A stretch of 64,000 nucleotides of DNA from Hofstenia miamia (GCA_004352715.1 SCFE01000080.1:469997-533996), one strand, 5' to 3'. Shown: positions 44,619-55,303, counted from the first letter of the stretch. The notes: generated by a model not told the origin, from the letters alone. Translations and numbers: made by a program.

Positions 44619-45900
44619 TTAATTTTGTAATTTATTGTAAAACCTCTTAACATCATCTTTAGTAATAGCTTTCAATCTTACTAATTCGTCAATTAACTGC
44701 ATAATTTCATTATAAATTTGAGCACTATCATTTCCAGCATTCTTAGAAGAAGTAAGTAATTCTAAGTGATCCATTAATTGTGAAAGATCATTGTAGTTGA
44801 AAACACTTTGGCCCTTAATTATTTTTTAAATTTTTGCTTTTTGCAATTACCTGTAACCCCAGCAAATTTTACAAGATTCCTAAATACTCTATTAGGCTTT
44901 TAAGTGTATTTATCTTGTTTTTTATTATATCTCTTTGTTAAAAGTTCTATGAAGGATTGATCAATTGGTTCAGAAATAATTGGTTTCCCATAAGGCATAC
45001 CATTTTGATCTACATAGTAAGCTTATAAAATATATTCTCTATATAATTTATCCATATCTATAAATGTAAGTCCAAACATGTTATCATCAACTTTAAGGGG
45101 AAAAGACTTCTTCTCTTTGTAGGAAAATTTGTTTTTCTTAAGTCCTTTTCCTTGAATGTAAAATTTCTATATTTATCTAATTCTTTTCTATCATTTTCTA
45201 ATTTATCATATTTGTCATTGTTTTCATTATATTTTAGAACAACTTCATTATATTCAGCAACAATTTCATCATAATGTGGTGCTTGTTCAACATCTGTTAA
45301 ATTTGATTTTTGTTTATTTATTTTTTCAAATTCATCAATTTCAACTTTTAGCTCATTATATTTCTCTTCCAATCTAGTATTTGCTTTGGTTAATCATCTC
45401 TTTTTTATACCATTATCATTTATAATTATATTTATTTGTACAATTATTTCTTCTCTTCCAGAATCATTGATTGATTTAAGTTCATTTGGTAAAGTTAAGC
45501 TATACTTATTTAGAACATCTATATTAAAATTGGTTTCAAGTTGTGGAGCTTTTGCTCTTGTTTCTCCAAAAGGACTCTCATCTCCAAGAGAACTTTCATC
45601 TTCTAACTGTTGTAGACTATTAAGATTATATGGCTTCCAATCCTCTATTGCATCTTGTAATTGCCTTTGATTTTTTCTCATTTGAACTAATTCATTTGTT
45701 TGATCCCTTAGATTTTCTTTAATGACATTTGTTTGATCTTTTAATAGATCTCCTTGATCTGAAATAGTTTTTGTAATAGGTTTGTATGTTTCTTGTAAGT
45801 TGTACTGAACTTCATTTTGTTGGTTAATGTCACATTTTTGTTATAAAAGCTTTTTTTCTTGCTTACTGACTTCATCTTCAAGATTTACTAGTTTTTTTCT
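44619..45900 (-). pseudogene. Polinton coiled-coil protein, frameshifted
   Basis: A long minus-strand gene in several frames, entering from a 20-N gap. First block (to 45394): Gln/Asn/Lys-rich heptad-like sequence (DLLKDQTNVIKENLRDQTNE), then LEDESSLGDESPFGETRAKA and VLNKYSLTLPNELKSINDSG. Second block (45058-45372): a strong coiled coil (EYNEVVLKYNENNDKYDKLE). Third: DDNMFGLTFIDMDKLYREYI and DQNGMPYGKPII, then NRVFRNLVKFAGV and the tail region in several frames. Stops, frameshifts and deletions break it. Polinton and adintovirus-like elements often carry such a coiled-coil gene with this tail; its function is unknown. Opposite-strand ORFs here are shadows. Confidence 0.6.
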
Positions 45901-45920
45901 NNNNNNNNNNNNNNNNNNNN
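45901..45920. other. Assembly gap (20 N)
   Basis: Short gap inside the Polinton, between the coiled-coil gene and the ATPase fragment. Confidence 0.95.
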
Positions 45921-45932
45921 AAAATATTTTTC

Positions 45933-45989
45933 ATGCAATACAGGACATGTTGTCCCTTTACTAATGCAATACAGGACATGCTGTCCCTT
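45933..45989. terminator. Two direct repeats with hairpins after the ATPase gene
   Basis: ATGCAATACAGGACATG followed by (T/C)TGTCCCTT occurs at 45933 and 45964, 31 bases apart. Each contains GGACA-TG(T/C)-TGTCC, a short hairpin. They lie 40-90 bases beyond the stop of the minus-strand ATPase fragment, where a 3' end or processing signal would be expected. The terminator role is inference from position. Confidence 0.3.
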
Positions 45990-46025
45990 AACTCCTAAAA
46001 TAAAGGACACTTTGCTGTGTGATTA

Positions 46026-46343
46026 TTACAAAGTTTCATTAAAGCTTTTATGTACTGTCTTCTTTTCTTTGTTCACAAAAAGAAAGTCATAATTATACAA
46101 ACTTTCAAAAAGGTCTGGATTAAAAGAATTATCCTTAGCAATTGAATTTTTATCATGATTATCAACAGGAGTGTATAAAACCATGTGTGTACAATTTGTC
46201 CTTATTTTCTTTGGAACATTGTAATATGATTGTGAAATATATATTGTTGATATGTTATGATGACGACCATCAGTGAAATGATTTGCAATTTTATTCTGTG
46301 TCTTTTCTGGGGCATTTACAAGGTCATCAAAGATAACAATATT
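46026..46343 (-). pseudogene. Polinton genome-packaging ATPase, C-terminal fragment
   Basis: An open minus-strand frame without its own ATG. It begins with the Walker B-like NIVIFDDLVNAPEKTQNKIA, continues TDGRHHNISTIYISQSYYNV and PKKIRTNCTHMVLY, and ends VHKSFNETL with TAA at 46026-46028. IYxSQSYxxxPKxIRxN after a Walker B motif is the signature of the FtsK/HerA-type packaging ATPases of Polintons and related viruses, which load DNA into capsids. The Walker A half is missing: the frame is stopped at about 46347-46349. Only 35 bases further the divergent plus-strand gene starts, so a deletion or a frameshift removed the 5' half. Confidence 0.75.
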
Positions 46344-46384
46344 TTTCTATCTGTTGTTGAATATTCATTTCTTATTGTATAAAG

Positions 46385-46942
46385 ATGACTACAAATTTAA
46401 CTTACTGTGTTAAAAAAAGAATAACAGGTTCTATTCCAGGCTCTGGGCAATTACTTACAACAAAAAATGGAAGAAATATGCTGAAATCAATTTGTAGAAA
46501 TTGTGGAAGTAAAAAGACACAATTTGTTGGAAAGGGAAGTAATGCTTCCTATGGTGGAACCCTTGATATTCATAAAGCAATTGGTTACATTCCAAAACCA
46601 AAAGGAGGTTTCACATTTCCAAATCATAAATATTCTGGACCATATAATCCTTTACAGAAACCATTGAAAAATAATATACAACTATATAATCAAATTGATG
46701 CTATTTCTAAAGAAAATGATATATGTTATAACAAAGCTCAAAAGGGGAAAGCTAACTGTGATAAACAAATGTTGAATAATTTAAAAAATGTTAAACCTAA
46801 GAATATCCATGAAAGATTTGATAAGTTATTAGTTTCAAATGTTATTGGTACAAAACATATGTTAGGTTTGGGAAGAAAAACAGAGTTTTCCAATGTAAGC
46901 ATTAAAAAAAACTCTAAAAGAGAAAAGGTTGTTTCCCCATAG
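46385..46942 (+). CDS. Polinton zinc-ribbon / phospholipase-A2-like protein
   Basis: 185 codons. Residues 1-50 form a zinc-ribbon-like module: YCVKKR, TTKNGRNMLKSICRNCGSKK; the second Cys of the first knuckle is Lys, so metal binding is doubtful. Residues about 60-150 resemble the phospholipase A2-like domain known from parvovirus capsids and some Polintons: GGFTFPNHKYSGPYNPL for the calcium-loop region, then NQIDAISKENDICYNKA for the catalytic helix, and NCDKQML. The catalytic His-Asp pair reads Asn-Asp here, so the enzyme is probably inactive. The ORF ends in TAG 46940-46942, and the integrase block continues at once in another frame, so this is probably the front of a phospholipase-integrase fusion cut by a frameshift. 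TTGTATAAAG lies just before the ATG. Confidence 0.65.
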   Translation: MTTNLTYCVKKRITGSIPGSGQLLTTKNGRNMLKSICRNCGSKKTQFVGKGSNASYGGTLDIHKAIGYIPKPKGGFTFPNHKYSGPYNPLQKPLKNNIQLYNQIDAISKENDICYNKAQKGKANCDKQMLNNLKNVKPKNIHERFDKLLVSNVIGTKHMLGLGRKTEFSNVSIKKNSKREKVVSP

Positions 46943-47193
46943 GAACTTTAGCTAATGAACTTCACAGACCTATTAAAAGAAATTTTAGAAGACAGGTGAT
47001 TGTAAATCACATAGATGAAATTTAATGTGCTGACTTAGTTGATATGCAAAAATTCAGCAGGTGGAATAAGGGTTATAAATATTTATTGATGATTATGGAT
47101 GCATTTTCAAAGTATGGGTGGATTATTCCACTAAAAGTTAAAACTGAACCTACTGGTAGAGATGCATTAAGGGGTAAATTACATTCACCTTAA
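46939..47193 (+). pseudogene. Polinton retroviral-type integrase, fragment
   Basis: An open frame overlapping the end of the previous ORF by 4 bases, with an in-frame TAA at 47023-47025. It reads GTLANELHRPIKRNFRRQVI, then after the stop CADLVDMQKFSRWNKGYKYL and MIMDAFSKYGWIIPLKVKTE. The Asp in CADLVDM and the Asp in MIMDAFSKYGW are the first two acidic residues of the DDE core. The sequence stops at TAA 47191-47193 before the third acidic residue, so the protein lacks a complete active site. Integrase inserts Polintons and makes 6-bp target duplications. The downstream DNA does not continue the gene in any frame. Confidence 0.8.
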
Positions 47194-47629
47194 ATATTGA
47201 AACAAGTTCTGGCAATGGCAGCTGCTTAGGAGGAACTACTTACAAAATATTGATGGTTGAGGATTTCTCTATATATAATTACATATACAAATAATCATAT
47301 CAAATTGCATAGCAGAAGACTCTGGATATGGGTCTGAAAATATCTTTTTGCTTGAAGATGAAGCTCATACATAAAAATCTAGACTCTATTCCAAACATGA
47401 ATGCTAAAATTTTTTTCCTTAAAACTAATTACTTTGGCTTTACCTCTAAACACTATGGGAAATGCAAACTGGGGAAGCTAAGCACATTAACCATAACATA
47501 CATATTAGGGATACAATTTTGTATTATTTTTTTCAAAAACAATATCCTGTATAATATTTATATGAGTTTTTATCCATAAGTAGCAATAGTGAACTCTGTT
47601 TTGATCTATACCTAAAAAAGTTCATCCAT
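47194..47629. other. No gene seen
   Basis: AT-rich; no continuation of the integrase. The open stretch 47328-47579 has no motif. Confidence 0.45.
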
Positions 47630-47985
47630 GAATCCATCTTTGGTTAGATTGATTTTGCTTCTTGCATGATTTTTTGCAAATGTTTTTATTCAACATCATC
47701 AGAATTTGCTGAAATTTCATTTAGATTTTCAATAAATGCTGTAAGGCTAGCATCTCAAAATTTGTTTTCTCTGCATTCAAAACCATTTGGCAGTCCATCT
47801 CCTAGATAGTAAAACAGAAAACTTCCTGTAATTGAGTACAGTACATTTTCAGGTCACATGATCCCAGTAGTAGAGAAAGACTTGTAGGACATGACACATT
47901 GAATTTTGAGCTTGGCAGTCTTATCTGGGATGATGTAAATGTGGACTTTGACCATCTTGTAGTGTAAGGCTGTCCATCTATGATG
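47630..47985 (-). pseudogene. Unrecognised broken coding remnant
   Basis: One minus-strand frame keeps natural composition across about 110 codons despite four internal stops: HYKMVKVHIYIIPDKTAKLK, CVMSYKSFSTTGIM, SFLFYYLGDGLPNGFE, DASLTAFIENLNEISANSDD and KHLQKIMQEAKS. I do not recognise it. It is 440 bases from the Polinton integrase and may be transposon-derived or a host pseudogene. Confidence 0.3.
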
Positions 47986-50900
47986 TCATTGGAATATATT
48001 CTTTTAATTGTTGACAAATAAAATTAAGTTGATCAAAATGTAATAAATTTTTTTATACACATTACATAAACAATTTTCAAAAATCCCATAAAATTAGAAT
48101 TTTTTAAGTTTTAATCCATAGTTTAGAATGTAGCAATTTTTTTCTACACATTACATAAACAATTTTCAAAATCCCATGAAATTCTTTCTATAAAATATCA
48201 TGTTTTAGAATTACAAATGTTTTATTGCTAAATTTTTCAGCAAAAGTTGTAAGTAATATTTCTAACAATTTTAAAATTTTAAAATACAAGCATTCACAGA
48301 CATATTTTCTTGCCATAAAGAGAAAATGAACATTTATAAATAATGAATATAATTACAAAGACAATATAAAGTGCTTTAATAAATGATGATAAAGTTCATA
48401 TAGGGAATTTCTTCTACAGTGCAATGAACATTGATTATATTCAGTATAATTTCATATTAGGATGGGAATGCTGTAGGAAATATATGCAAAGTGTATTTGC
48501 ATGTTATGAACCAAAAAGTTTGAAGTCTTTCAGTTTAGTTCTCTTTCTTACAGCAATGTGAAATTCCACTATGCCAGTTTTATTTTCATGTGTACAAAGT
48601 TGTACTTTTCACAGACAAGGTCAACATTACCTAACTTTTTATCTATATTCCATTGTTAAATTGTCAAATGTATCCAAACAAAGATTGTTCATTACCAAAT
48701 TAATAAACAATCTTTCTCAAACTATATTAACAAAAATTTATAATATATAAATAAATATAAATCACTTTATAAATTATCATTATTAATTATAACATTTTCA
48801 TGAAATATGAAACTAGAATTCATTATATACACAAAAAATAATTTTTTGCAAGTTGGAAAAATCTCATTTATTATCACAAGAAATTTTGTTAATTTTGTTT
48901 TTCCCAATTTATACACATGTAACATAAAACAATTTATTAATCACAGCCTCTGGTTCAAAAGATGAAATGAAATCAATACTTTTTCAAGGTGCTTTTCTTG
49001 TTGATCTCAAGAATAAATATTTATCTTGCAATATTAAACATTTCAACATCATATGGAGGTTGAGAATTTTAATAATAAAATTTAAACTTGAGTTTCAACA
49101 GCATACATTCAAGAGAATGTGCTTTTTTCAATGGAAAAAAGTCAAAGCCATATTGTGTTTGCAAATGAATAATTTTTTTATTTTGTTTAGCTAGTCTATG
49201 TAATTTTTGTAATTTAATATATTCTACAAAAATCTTTACATATTAAAATTGTATGCAGAAGTTGCATTTAATTTTCAAATACAAGACAGAGATATAGACT
49301 TACATGAAAAAAGACACACTTTGTTTTCTAAAAAAAATTATGCTTTCAATGCTATTAGTAAGAGTTATACATATACATGTTTTTATACATTATTATTATA
49401 TTAGTTTTACCTAGTTGTAGACTTTACATGCTGGTCTTCTTTTGTGTGACTGTCAACTTTTGCCTTTCTTTCAATTTATACAGTTTTTGCTTTTTTTGAC
49501 TTTATGCATTATTTTCACTTTATATGGTTGTGTCTTTTACATGCTTTTAGACTTTTGCACGTTTTTTAACTTTTACCTTTCTTTCAGTTTATTAAATATT
49601 TGACTTTTACACATTTGTAGATTTTTTGCATCTTTTTTGTTCTGAGATATTTTTTCAGTTTATATGGTTTGTGAATTTTACATTATTGTAGATATTTACT
49701 TGGCCTTTCCACTTTTCACAGCATGGCAAATTTTTTACCAGTTAGTGAATGTAATAATTTATATAAACACAAGAATGTCATTGCAAGTTTTATTGTACAT
49801 TTGTTGTTACAAATTTTTCCATTTATTTTTAAAAATAACCTACTTCATTTGTATGAAATAAACCTTTTTAAAATTGTTGTACTTACTTGAGAGAATAAAA
49901 AAGTTACTTGTAATCATCATTTTGTATTAATGATGCAACAAGTGCATTAATTTCATTTATAAACTTTAGTATTAAGTTATTTATCATGTTTATTGATTTT
50001 CATTAATATAAATATATTTCCCTGCAGAGTTTGTCATTACATTCTTAGATAACTTTCATTTTAAAGCTTTTCTGTTACAGTATTTAATGTGTTTATTGAT
50101 GTTTATTATATATATTGTGTAAACTTTTCAGCAAATAGTGAAGTGGATCTTTCAACTACATAATGTAATTTGTAGAATGCTTTAAAATGGGTATTTATGT
50201 ATCATATTAAATATAAATCCATAAAAACAAAACCATTAATGCTTCAAAATACGAAAATAAAATCTAAATATACAATAAATACTAGTAGAATATATATGTA
50301 TGTGCGTTTTTCTTTCTTGTTTTTGAAAATTTATACTAAAATTGTAATGAAATCTGCATTATTTGTTTTTTTACAATGAATCATGTGGTGAAAGTTGAAT
50401 TTATTCAACAATGTAAGCTATTTTTACATCTTAATAAGTTAATATAACTAACTTTGTTTCATGTGATTACGAATTATTATAAAATTTCATAATGTTTCTA
50501 CACACTTAATATTTTTGTTAGCAAAAATTTGAGTTGTTAAAAATCAAATTTTCAAATGGGAATTATTTTTAGTCAAAGATCAATCTGAAAGGATCCTTGA
50601 GAAAATAGTTCCAAAAACAGTAAAACTTAAAGCATTACAAAATCTAAAGTTTATTTCTTCTTTCATGATGTTAAAATAAAAAGTGTTGACTGCTGTATTC
50701 ACAATCAGTAAGCAAACATGATGAGATGTCATTCAAGGTAAAAAATAATGGCGCATAAGTTTAGAAACACCATTTGCAGTGGGATGATGTACAAGGTGAA
50801 AGAAATATATATGTTTAGAAACATTATATTTAATGGGAGGGTATACAAAGTCAAAGCATTATGTAACACAAAATAATTATCAAATATATTAAAACATGTT

Positions 50901-52187
50901 GTAATGAAACCATACCAAAAGGAAAAGTGTCAGATATATTAACACTTATAGCTTTGGAGATAAATCAAGTAATAAAAATATATATTTTATGCACTCATAA
51001 TAATTGTTTTTACATCCAAAATATATTAGTATTCTCTCCAATGCTAGCCCATACAACCTCTATCAAGTTTAGATTTTATTTCAAAAATTTTCAATCTCCA
51101 TACGATTTTGAAAAATTTATAAGGAAAATTGGGTTAAAATCTGCTTTTCTTACTCGCATATTGCGAAATATACATTTTATACTTGAATTCAATGAGAAAA
51201 CCGCCTTGAAAAAGTATTTCATTTTTTCAGTTTCTGATTATCGTAATTTACGTTATTTATTTCTATATTTATAAATATATCACGCTATTTCTTTTTCAGA
51301 AAATATTCCTAAATGATTTAAGGTCTAATGTACAGAATGTAGTTTAAATAATTTGACAGTTGCTGTTGGGTTTTTATTATCTATATAGCTTTAATATTAA
51401 TTTCCAATTTAAAAACTTTGTTACTTTTCACTTCAAGCTATATATGGTGTAGAATTCCTTTAATAACCATAGCCATTTTTCAAATTCGTTAGCATTTAAT
51501 GCTATTATTTGTTTTGTAAAATCAATAAATGTAATTATTTTTGTCTAATGTATTTTTTATGAAATTGTGTTAGCCTTTTAGTAGAATTTCATGACAACCA
51601 ATTAATTCGTTTTTTGGAATGTTTTTATGTATAGATTTGCGATTGTCAAAAATTACTCATTGACTAAAGAAAAATGCGAATGTTGACGGTATGATCATTG
51701 TAAAGCTGTGTATAGCATTAAAAGTGTTTCGTTTTTAGTTTGAAAATTTAGATTTTCACTCTTCCACTTTGTAGATCAATACATAAATGCACATGTTAGG
51801 AAAAATGTTAGCAGCGATTTTTATATTCAATTTCTTTAAGGTTTATGCAATACGTGTGTTATTACCTAATTTTCTCAGAAATCCACATGTCATGAGCGTT
51901 TGGAATTTCACACAATTTTTTATAATGAGCAACAGTATTGTTGTTTACTGAATGTCTCATTTGATCAAGGAGATTAGCGAATAAATATATTTTTCATATT
52001 AAAACTTAATAAACCATAAATTGATTAATGTAGCAAGATTTTTGTGTCATTTTGTGAGTTTTGTTACTAAAATTATAAATTACCATGCAATTTTTGCTTT
52101 TCATTTTCAAGTTTGTTTTAAATATTTGTAAACACATACAGGAGAACATAATACATCGCACGTAGAATGAAAAATTCAATGGTATAT
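47986..52187. other. Long AT-rich stretch without a recognised gene
   Basis: Nearly 80 percent A+T by eye. At 49390-49680 there is a diverged array of GACTTTTACA/TTTTGCA words (ACTTTTGC, GACTTTTACACATTTGTAG) about 17-40 bases apart. Open stretches such as 50927-51274 follow the base composition and show no motif. Nothing else supported. Confidence 0.45.
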
Positions 52188-52223
52188 CCAAGGACAACTA
52201 GATTGTAATCCTGTTGTCCTTGG
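52188..52223. other. Perfect 11-bp hairpin
   Basis: CCAAGGACAAC and its exact reverse complement GTTGTCCTTGG are separated by 14 bases. Directly after, a frame is open from 52214 to 52411 (65 codons from a TTG), but no motif identifies it. The hairpin may be the end of a small element or a structured RNA. Confidence 0.5.
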
Positions 52224-53356
52224 GACTGGATGAGTACAGGACCAGGATCACATTTTCAATATCAACTGGGCAAAATTGTTATATTATTATTGCATTTGAA
52301 GTAATATGTTTGCTGCAATATAGGAAAGTGATATACGTTTCTGGAAACAGCAGGATGGAGACTTCACTTCAGTGTACCCCAATTAATTTAAAAGAGAAAA
52401 TACAAGCGTAGTTCTTCGACCAAAAATGTGTACTTACTACAAGGGGGTTATGTTCAAATATATATATATAAGAATAATTTATGCCAAATCTCAGCACAAA
52501 GTTAGACTTGTTCGAAACCTTGTTAAACCGTTTTTGACTTTAAAGTATTTCATGATGCTTGAAATATTTATTTTGAAATTTAACCAAAATAATATATTCA
52601 ATTTAAATTGATTGTGCTAAATTTTTTTAGCACATTGTTGAAAATATTTTCAAGATCATGCTTCAATTTATTTGATCAATGCATTTTAACTTTGAATAAT
52701 AATATAAACCTGGATAATTTCATTTTTCAGCAATTACGGGACACTATTCCATTAAAAATTATCAATTGATATCTTAAATGAAGCACTGATAAACATTGTT
52801 GTTGTGGTGAAGGAATATAAATGAGATCAATGAAATATCTGAGTGAATAAAACGCAAATTGTCCGGAAATCTATCAAAATCTCCTTTAGAGAAAAAAAGC
52901 ACTACAATTCACATTGCTTCGCCATACAGAAAGATTTTGAAACGACATGAATGTCATGCATACCATAGAACTCAGAATCGATTTTCGTACGCCATCATGC
53001 GATAGAAATGTTTTCTTAGAAAAGTCGTTTGGTATTTCTTAGAATAATGGTAAACGCATTTTTTTCCTGGCCCTGGTAATGAAACATTAATGCTAATAGT
53101 TATGAGTACATAATTGATAACTTTTTAGCATGGTTGATTAAATTATCATAGATATGTCTGCACATGGATGCCTAAAAATTAATTTAAATTAATTTTCACA
53201 TTTTGAATCGTAAAAATCAATTACTTTTATTTGCTATCAAGTAAAGTCAATTAATTGCAATTAATTTGAATTAATTGTTTCATTGACAATTTCTTAATAC
53301 AGTCAAAAGTTTTTCATAAGACGGTTGTTAACCTTAAAAATCTTTTGCATTTCTAG
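52224..53356. other. No certain gene; basic ORF at 52847-53005
   Basis: A 52-codon plus-strand open stretch (52847-53005) reads SPLEKKSTTIHIASPYRKIL followed by KRHECHAYHRTQNR. It is rich in Lys/Arg/His and in CpG-containing codons, unlike background, but lacks an ATG and a recognisable fold. The rest of the stretch is AT-rich, with AATTAATT runs near 53180-53280. Confidence 0.3.
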
Positions 53357-53533
53357 GTTGATGGGAGAATGCGATGCGTAGGTTGCGCAGTGAGAAGTTG
53401 CTGTGCTGAAAAAGGTTCCAACACATTTGATGCTGGTCAAATGAATCTACCATTTTTTCAAGTTGTCTTTTTTCAGCAAATCAGTTGCATAATTCATGGT
53501 AGCAACAATTTCTCAAAAGTGCAATATCATTAA
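53357..53533 (+). CDS. Candidate terminal exon, Cys-rich
   Basis: CTTTTGCATTTCTAG ends at 53356 as an acceptor. The next 58 codons are open to TAA at 53531-53533 and begin GRMRCVGCAVRSCCAEKGSN, a Cys-rich segment with composition unlike the surroundings, followed by a more hydrophobic part. It could be the tail of a host protein. A Cys-rich transposase tail such as that of piggyBac-derived proteins is an alternative I cannot confirm. The end of the frame is AT-rich and may be beyond a missed donor. Confidence 0.35.
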   Translation, partial: VDGRMRCVGCAVRSCCAEKGSNTFDAGQMNLPFFQVVFFQQISCIIHGSNNFSKVQYH

Positions 53534-54276
53534 TGTTTGTAACATATTGTGTGTGCTTTCAGTGAATTAGAAAGATACAGAGATTATGGAAATGGAAAAG
53601 CAACGCAAAATGTTGTATTACTCTTACACTGTTTTTCTACTAATTTTTACTCTATGAAAACAATGCACAATAAAAAGTGCTGACAGCCAACAACAATTGG
53701 TTAGCCTTTGTTTCATATGTATTCAATTCTTATCATAGATATTCAAAACAACAGTTAATTGAAATTAATTGCAAAGTAAACAAAATAATCAATTTTCATT
53801 TTGAATTCTTGAATTTAATTAATTATTTTATCTTAATTTTCAATCAATGAATTTTTATACTTCCCTGTGTCTGCATACATTGTTGTGTCTACTCTTTGAT
53901 AATTGATGATAAAAGTTTGATCAATGGACTAATGTAATGTTCTTTGAAATAGTTTAACTATCATTATATTAGATTATACATTTAATGAATTCATTTTGAT
54001 AGAATTCTTTATATATCGTAGCTTAGAATTCTTGATGGTGTTGCAAGTTCGATTGTATTTTAACCAATAACCAAACATTAAATTTATTAAAAAAAACTTT
54101 AGATATTTAGCTCACTTTTATACAAAGACTAGGCAATAAATTGCAGAGAAATTCTATAAGAAATGGAATGTCTTTACTAATATTTAATAAATTTAAACTT
54201 TACCAAATATTTTCAAAAAGTAGATAATACTATTTTTGAATATAGAAGTGCATCAAATGTATTTCGTAATATATTT
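53534..54276. other. No gene seen
   Basis: AT-rich, with AATTAATT-rich words near 53750-53830. Confidence 0.45.
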
Positions 54277-54573
54277 ACGATACTGATTTTCATTGGTCAA
54301 CTATATTTTGATTTACCGTAATTTTGATATATTATAGATTATTGTTACAATCTGGAAGTCAGTGAAAATAAACTCATACCTTAACAGAATTTCTTAGAAA
54401 TAATTCTTTTCGCTGATTTGTAAAATGGAATTGCATTGGCTGTGCAGAGAGACGTTGTATGAATTCCCTTGGGGAGAACATTTTCCCGAATTCTAAATGT
54501 CAAAATGCTTACAAATCTAAGAACAACGAAGAGGCTAGCAGAAAATTTAAATAAATGGTATATTTAAAAAGAC
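54277..54573. repeat. Direct repeat of about 295 bp, copy 1
   Basis: From ACGATACTGATTTTCATTGG to GGTATATTTAAAAAGAC. The same sequence with few changes is at 55304-55597, 1,027 bases on. Between them lie a (TA)n and a mariner-type transposase tail. It does not show TG...CA ends or a primer site, so I do not call it an LTR. Confidence 0.85.
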
Positions 54574-54718
54574 AGAATCAATTTGATTGAAATGTATGAA
54601 TTTGAAGTAGATGGCATAGCGAACTGCTGCTTAAGACGTTTGTATTTCGTTTGTTGTCAAAAATATGTTTATAATGTGAGCACTTTTTATGACTTGAGCT
54701 ATAGAAGATCTTATTAAT

Positions 54719-54764
54719 AATATATATATATATATATATATGTAAATGTATATGTATGTATAAG

Positions 54765-54810
<46 letters not shown>
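54719..54810. repeat. Compound (TA)n / (TG)n microsatellite
   Basis: TA repeat with GTATATG-type interruptions. The IYIYIY ORFs across it are artefacts. Confidence 0.9.
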
Positions 54811-54813
<3 letters not shown>

Positions 54814-54889
54814 CATTTATAAAGTCACTACGATTATAATTTAGTCTTAAAATTTCTACAAAAATATATAAAAGATAAATATCGCCCAA

Positions 54890-55290
54890 AAATTCATTAA
54901 TATGCTAGAATTTTAAAAGATGTTCAAAATGGTGTCTACTGACTTCTTTACAAACTGCCACCCGCGAACAAAGGTAATCCACAGCTTTTGCTACTTTATC
55001 TGTTGATATACCATTGACTTTTTTTCTGACGGCATATTTCAGTTTGTGAATTGTCATCGGTTTCCTTTCAACGCTCCCCATAGCCAGTATTCTGGCTGCT
55101 CCAAATCAGGGATCTGGGGTTCATGCTTAGTCAAAGTGACGACTGATAACACGATGTTGACAAAGTGTCAAGCAGGAAATGTTTTACAGCTACACCTATA
55201 TGGGGTGGCGCTCCATCTCACTGTAACTTTCTCAGTTCACAAAGACGCTGCAGCTCGGAAATTATGAACTGTTGAAAGGATTTCTAAATA
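54890..55290 (-). pseudogene. Mariner-type transposase tail, copy 1
   Basis: Minus-strand fragments: a block with RWSATPYRCSCKTF, then the PPRSPDL-like box here read as PQIPDLEQPEYWLWGALKG, and a tail with STDKVAKAVDYLCSRVAVCK and SRHHFEHLL. This order is that of the C-terminal catalytic half of mariner/Tc-type transposases. Frameshifts and stops break it. It is homologous to 57485-57915 and lies between the two 295-bp direct repeats. Confidence 0.65.
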
Positions 55291-55303
55291 CCGTTGTGAG
55301 TTA

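Larger units (their letters stand above)
40233..47193. mobile_element. Decayed, rearranged Polinton/Maverick
   Basis: The span holds a retroviral-type integrase fragment, a packaging ATPase fragment, a zinc-ribbon/phospholipase-like protein and virus-like structural genes, the gene set that defines Polintons (Mavericks), large self-synthesising DNA transposons related to adintoviruses. Structural genes and ATPase are on the minus strand; the phospholipase/integrase gene is on the plus strand. The protein-primed DNA polymerase and protease are not seen. Terminal inverted repeats and 6-bp target duplications were not found. Single-N joins (42407, 42889, 43402) and a 20-N gap mean some of the rearrangement may come from assembly of several copies. 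Confidence 0.8.

Noticed and set aside
45386-45670. 94-codon plus-strand ORF
   Set aside because: Antisense shadow of the Polinton coiled-coil gene, which has the conserved motifs on the other strand.
50927-51274. 115-codon plus-strand ORF
   Set aside because: Composition follows the local AT bias, it lacks an ATG at the listed start, and no motif is visible.
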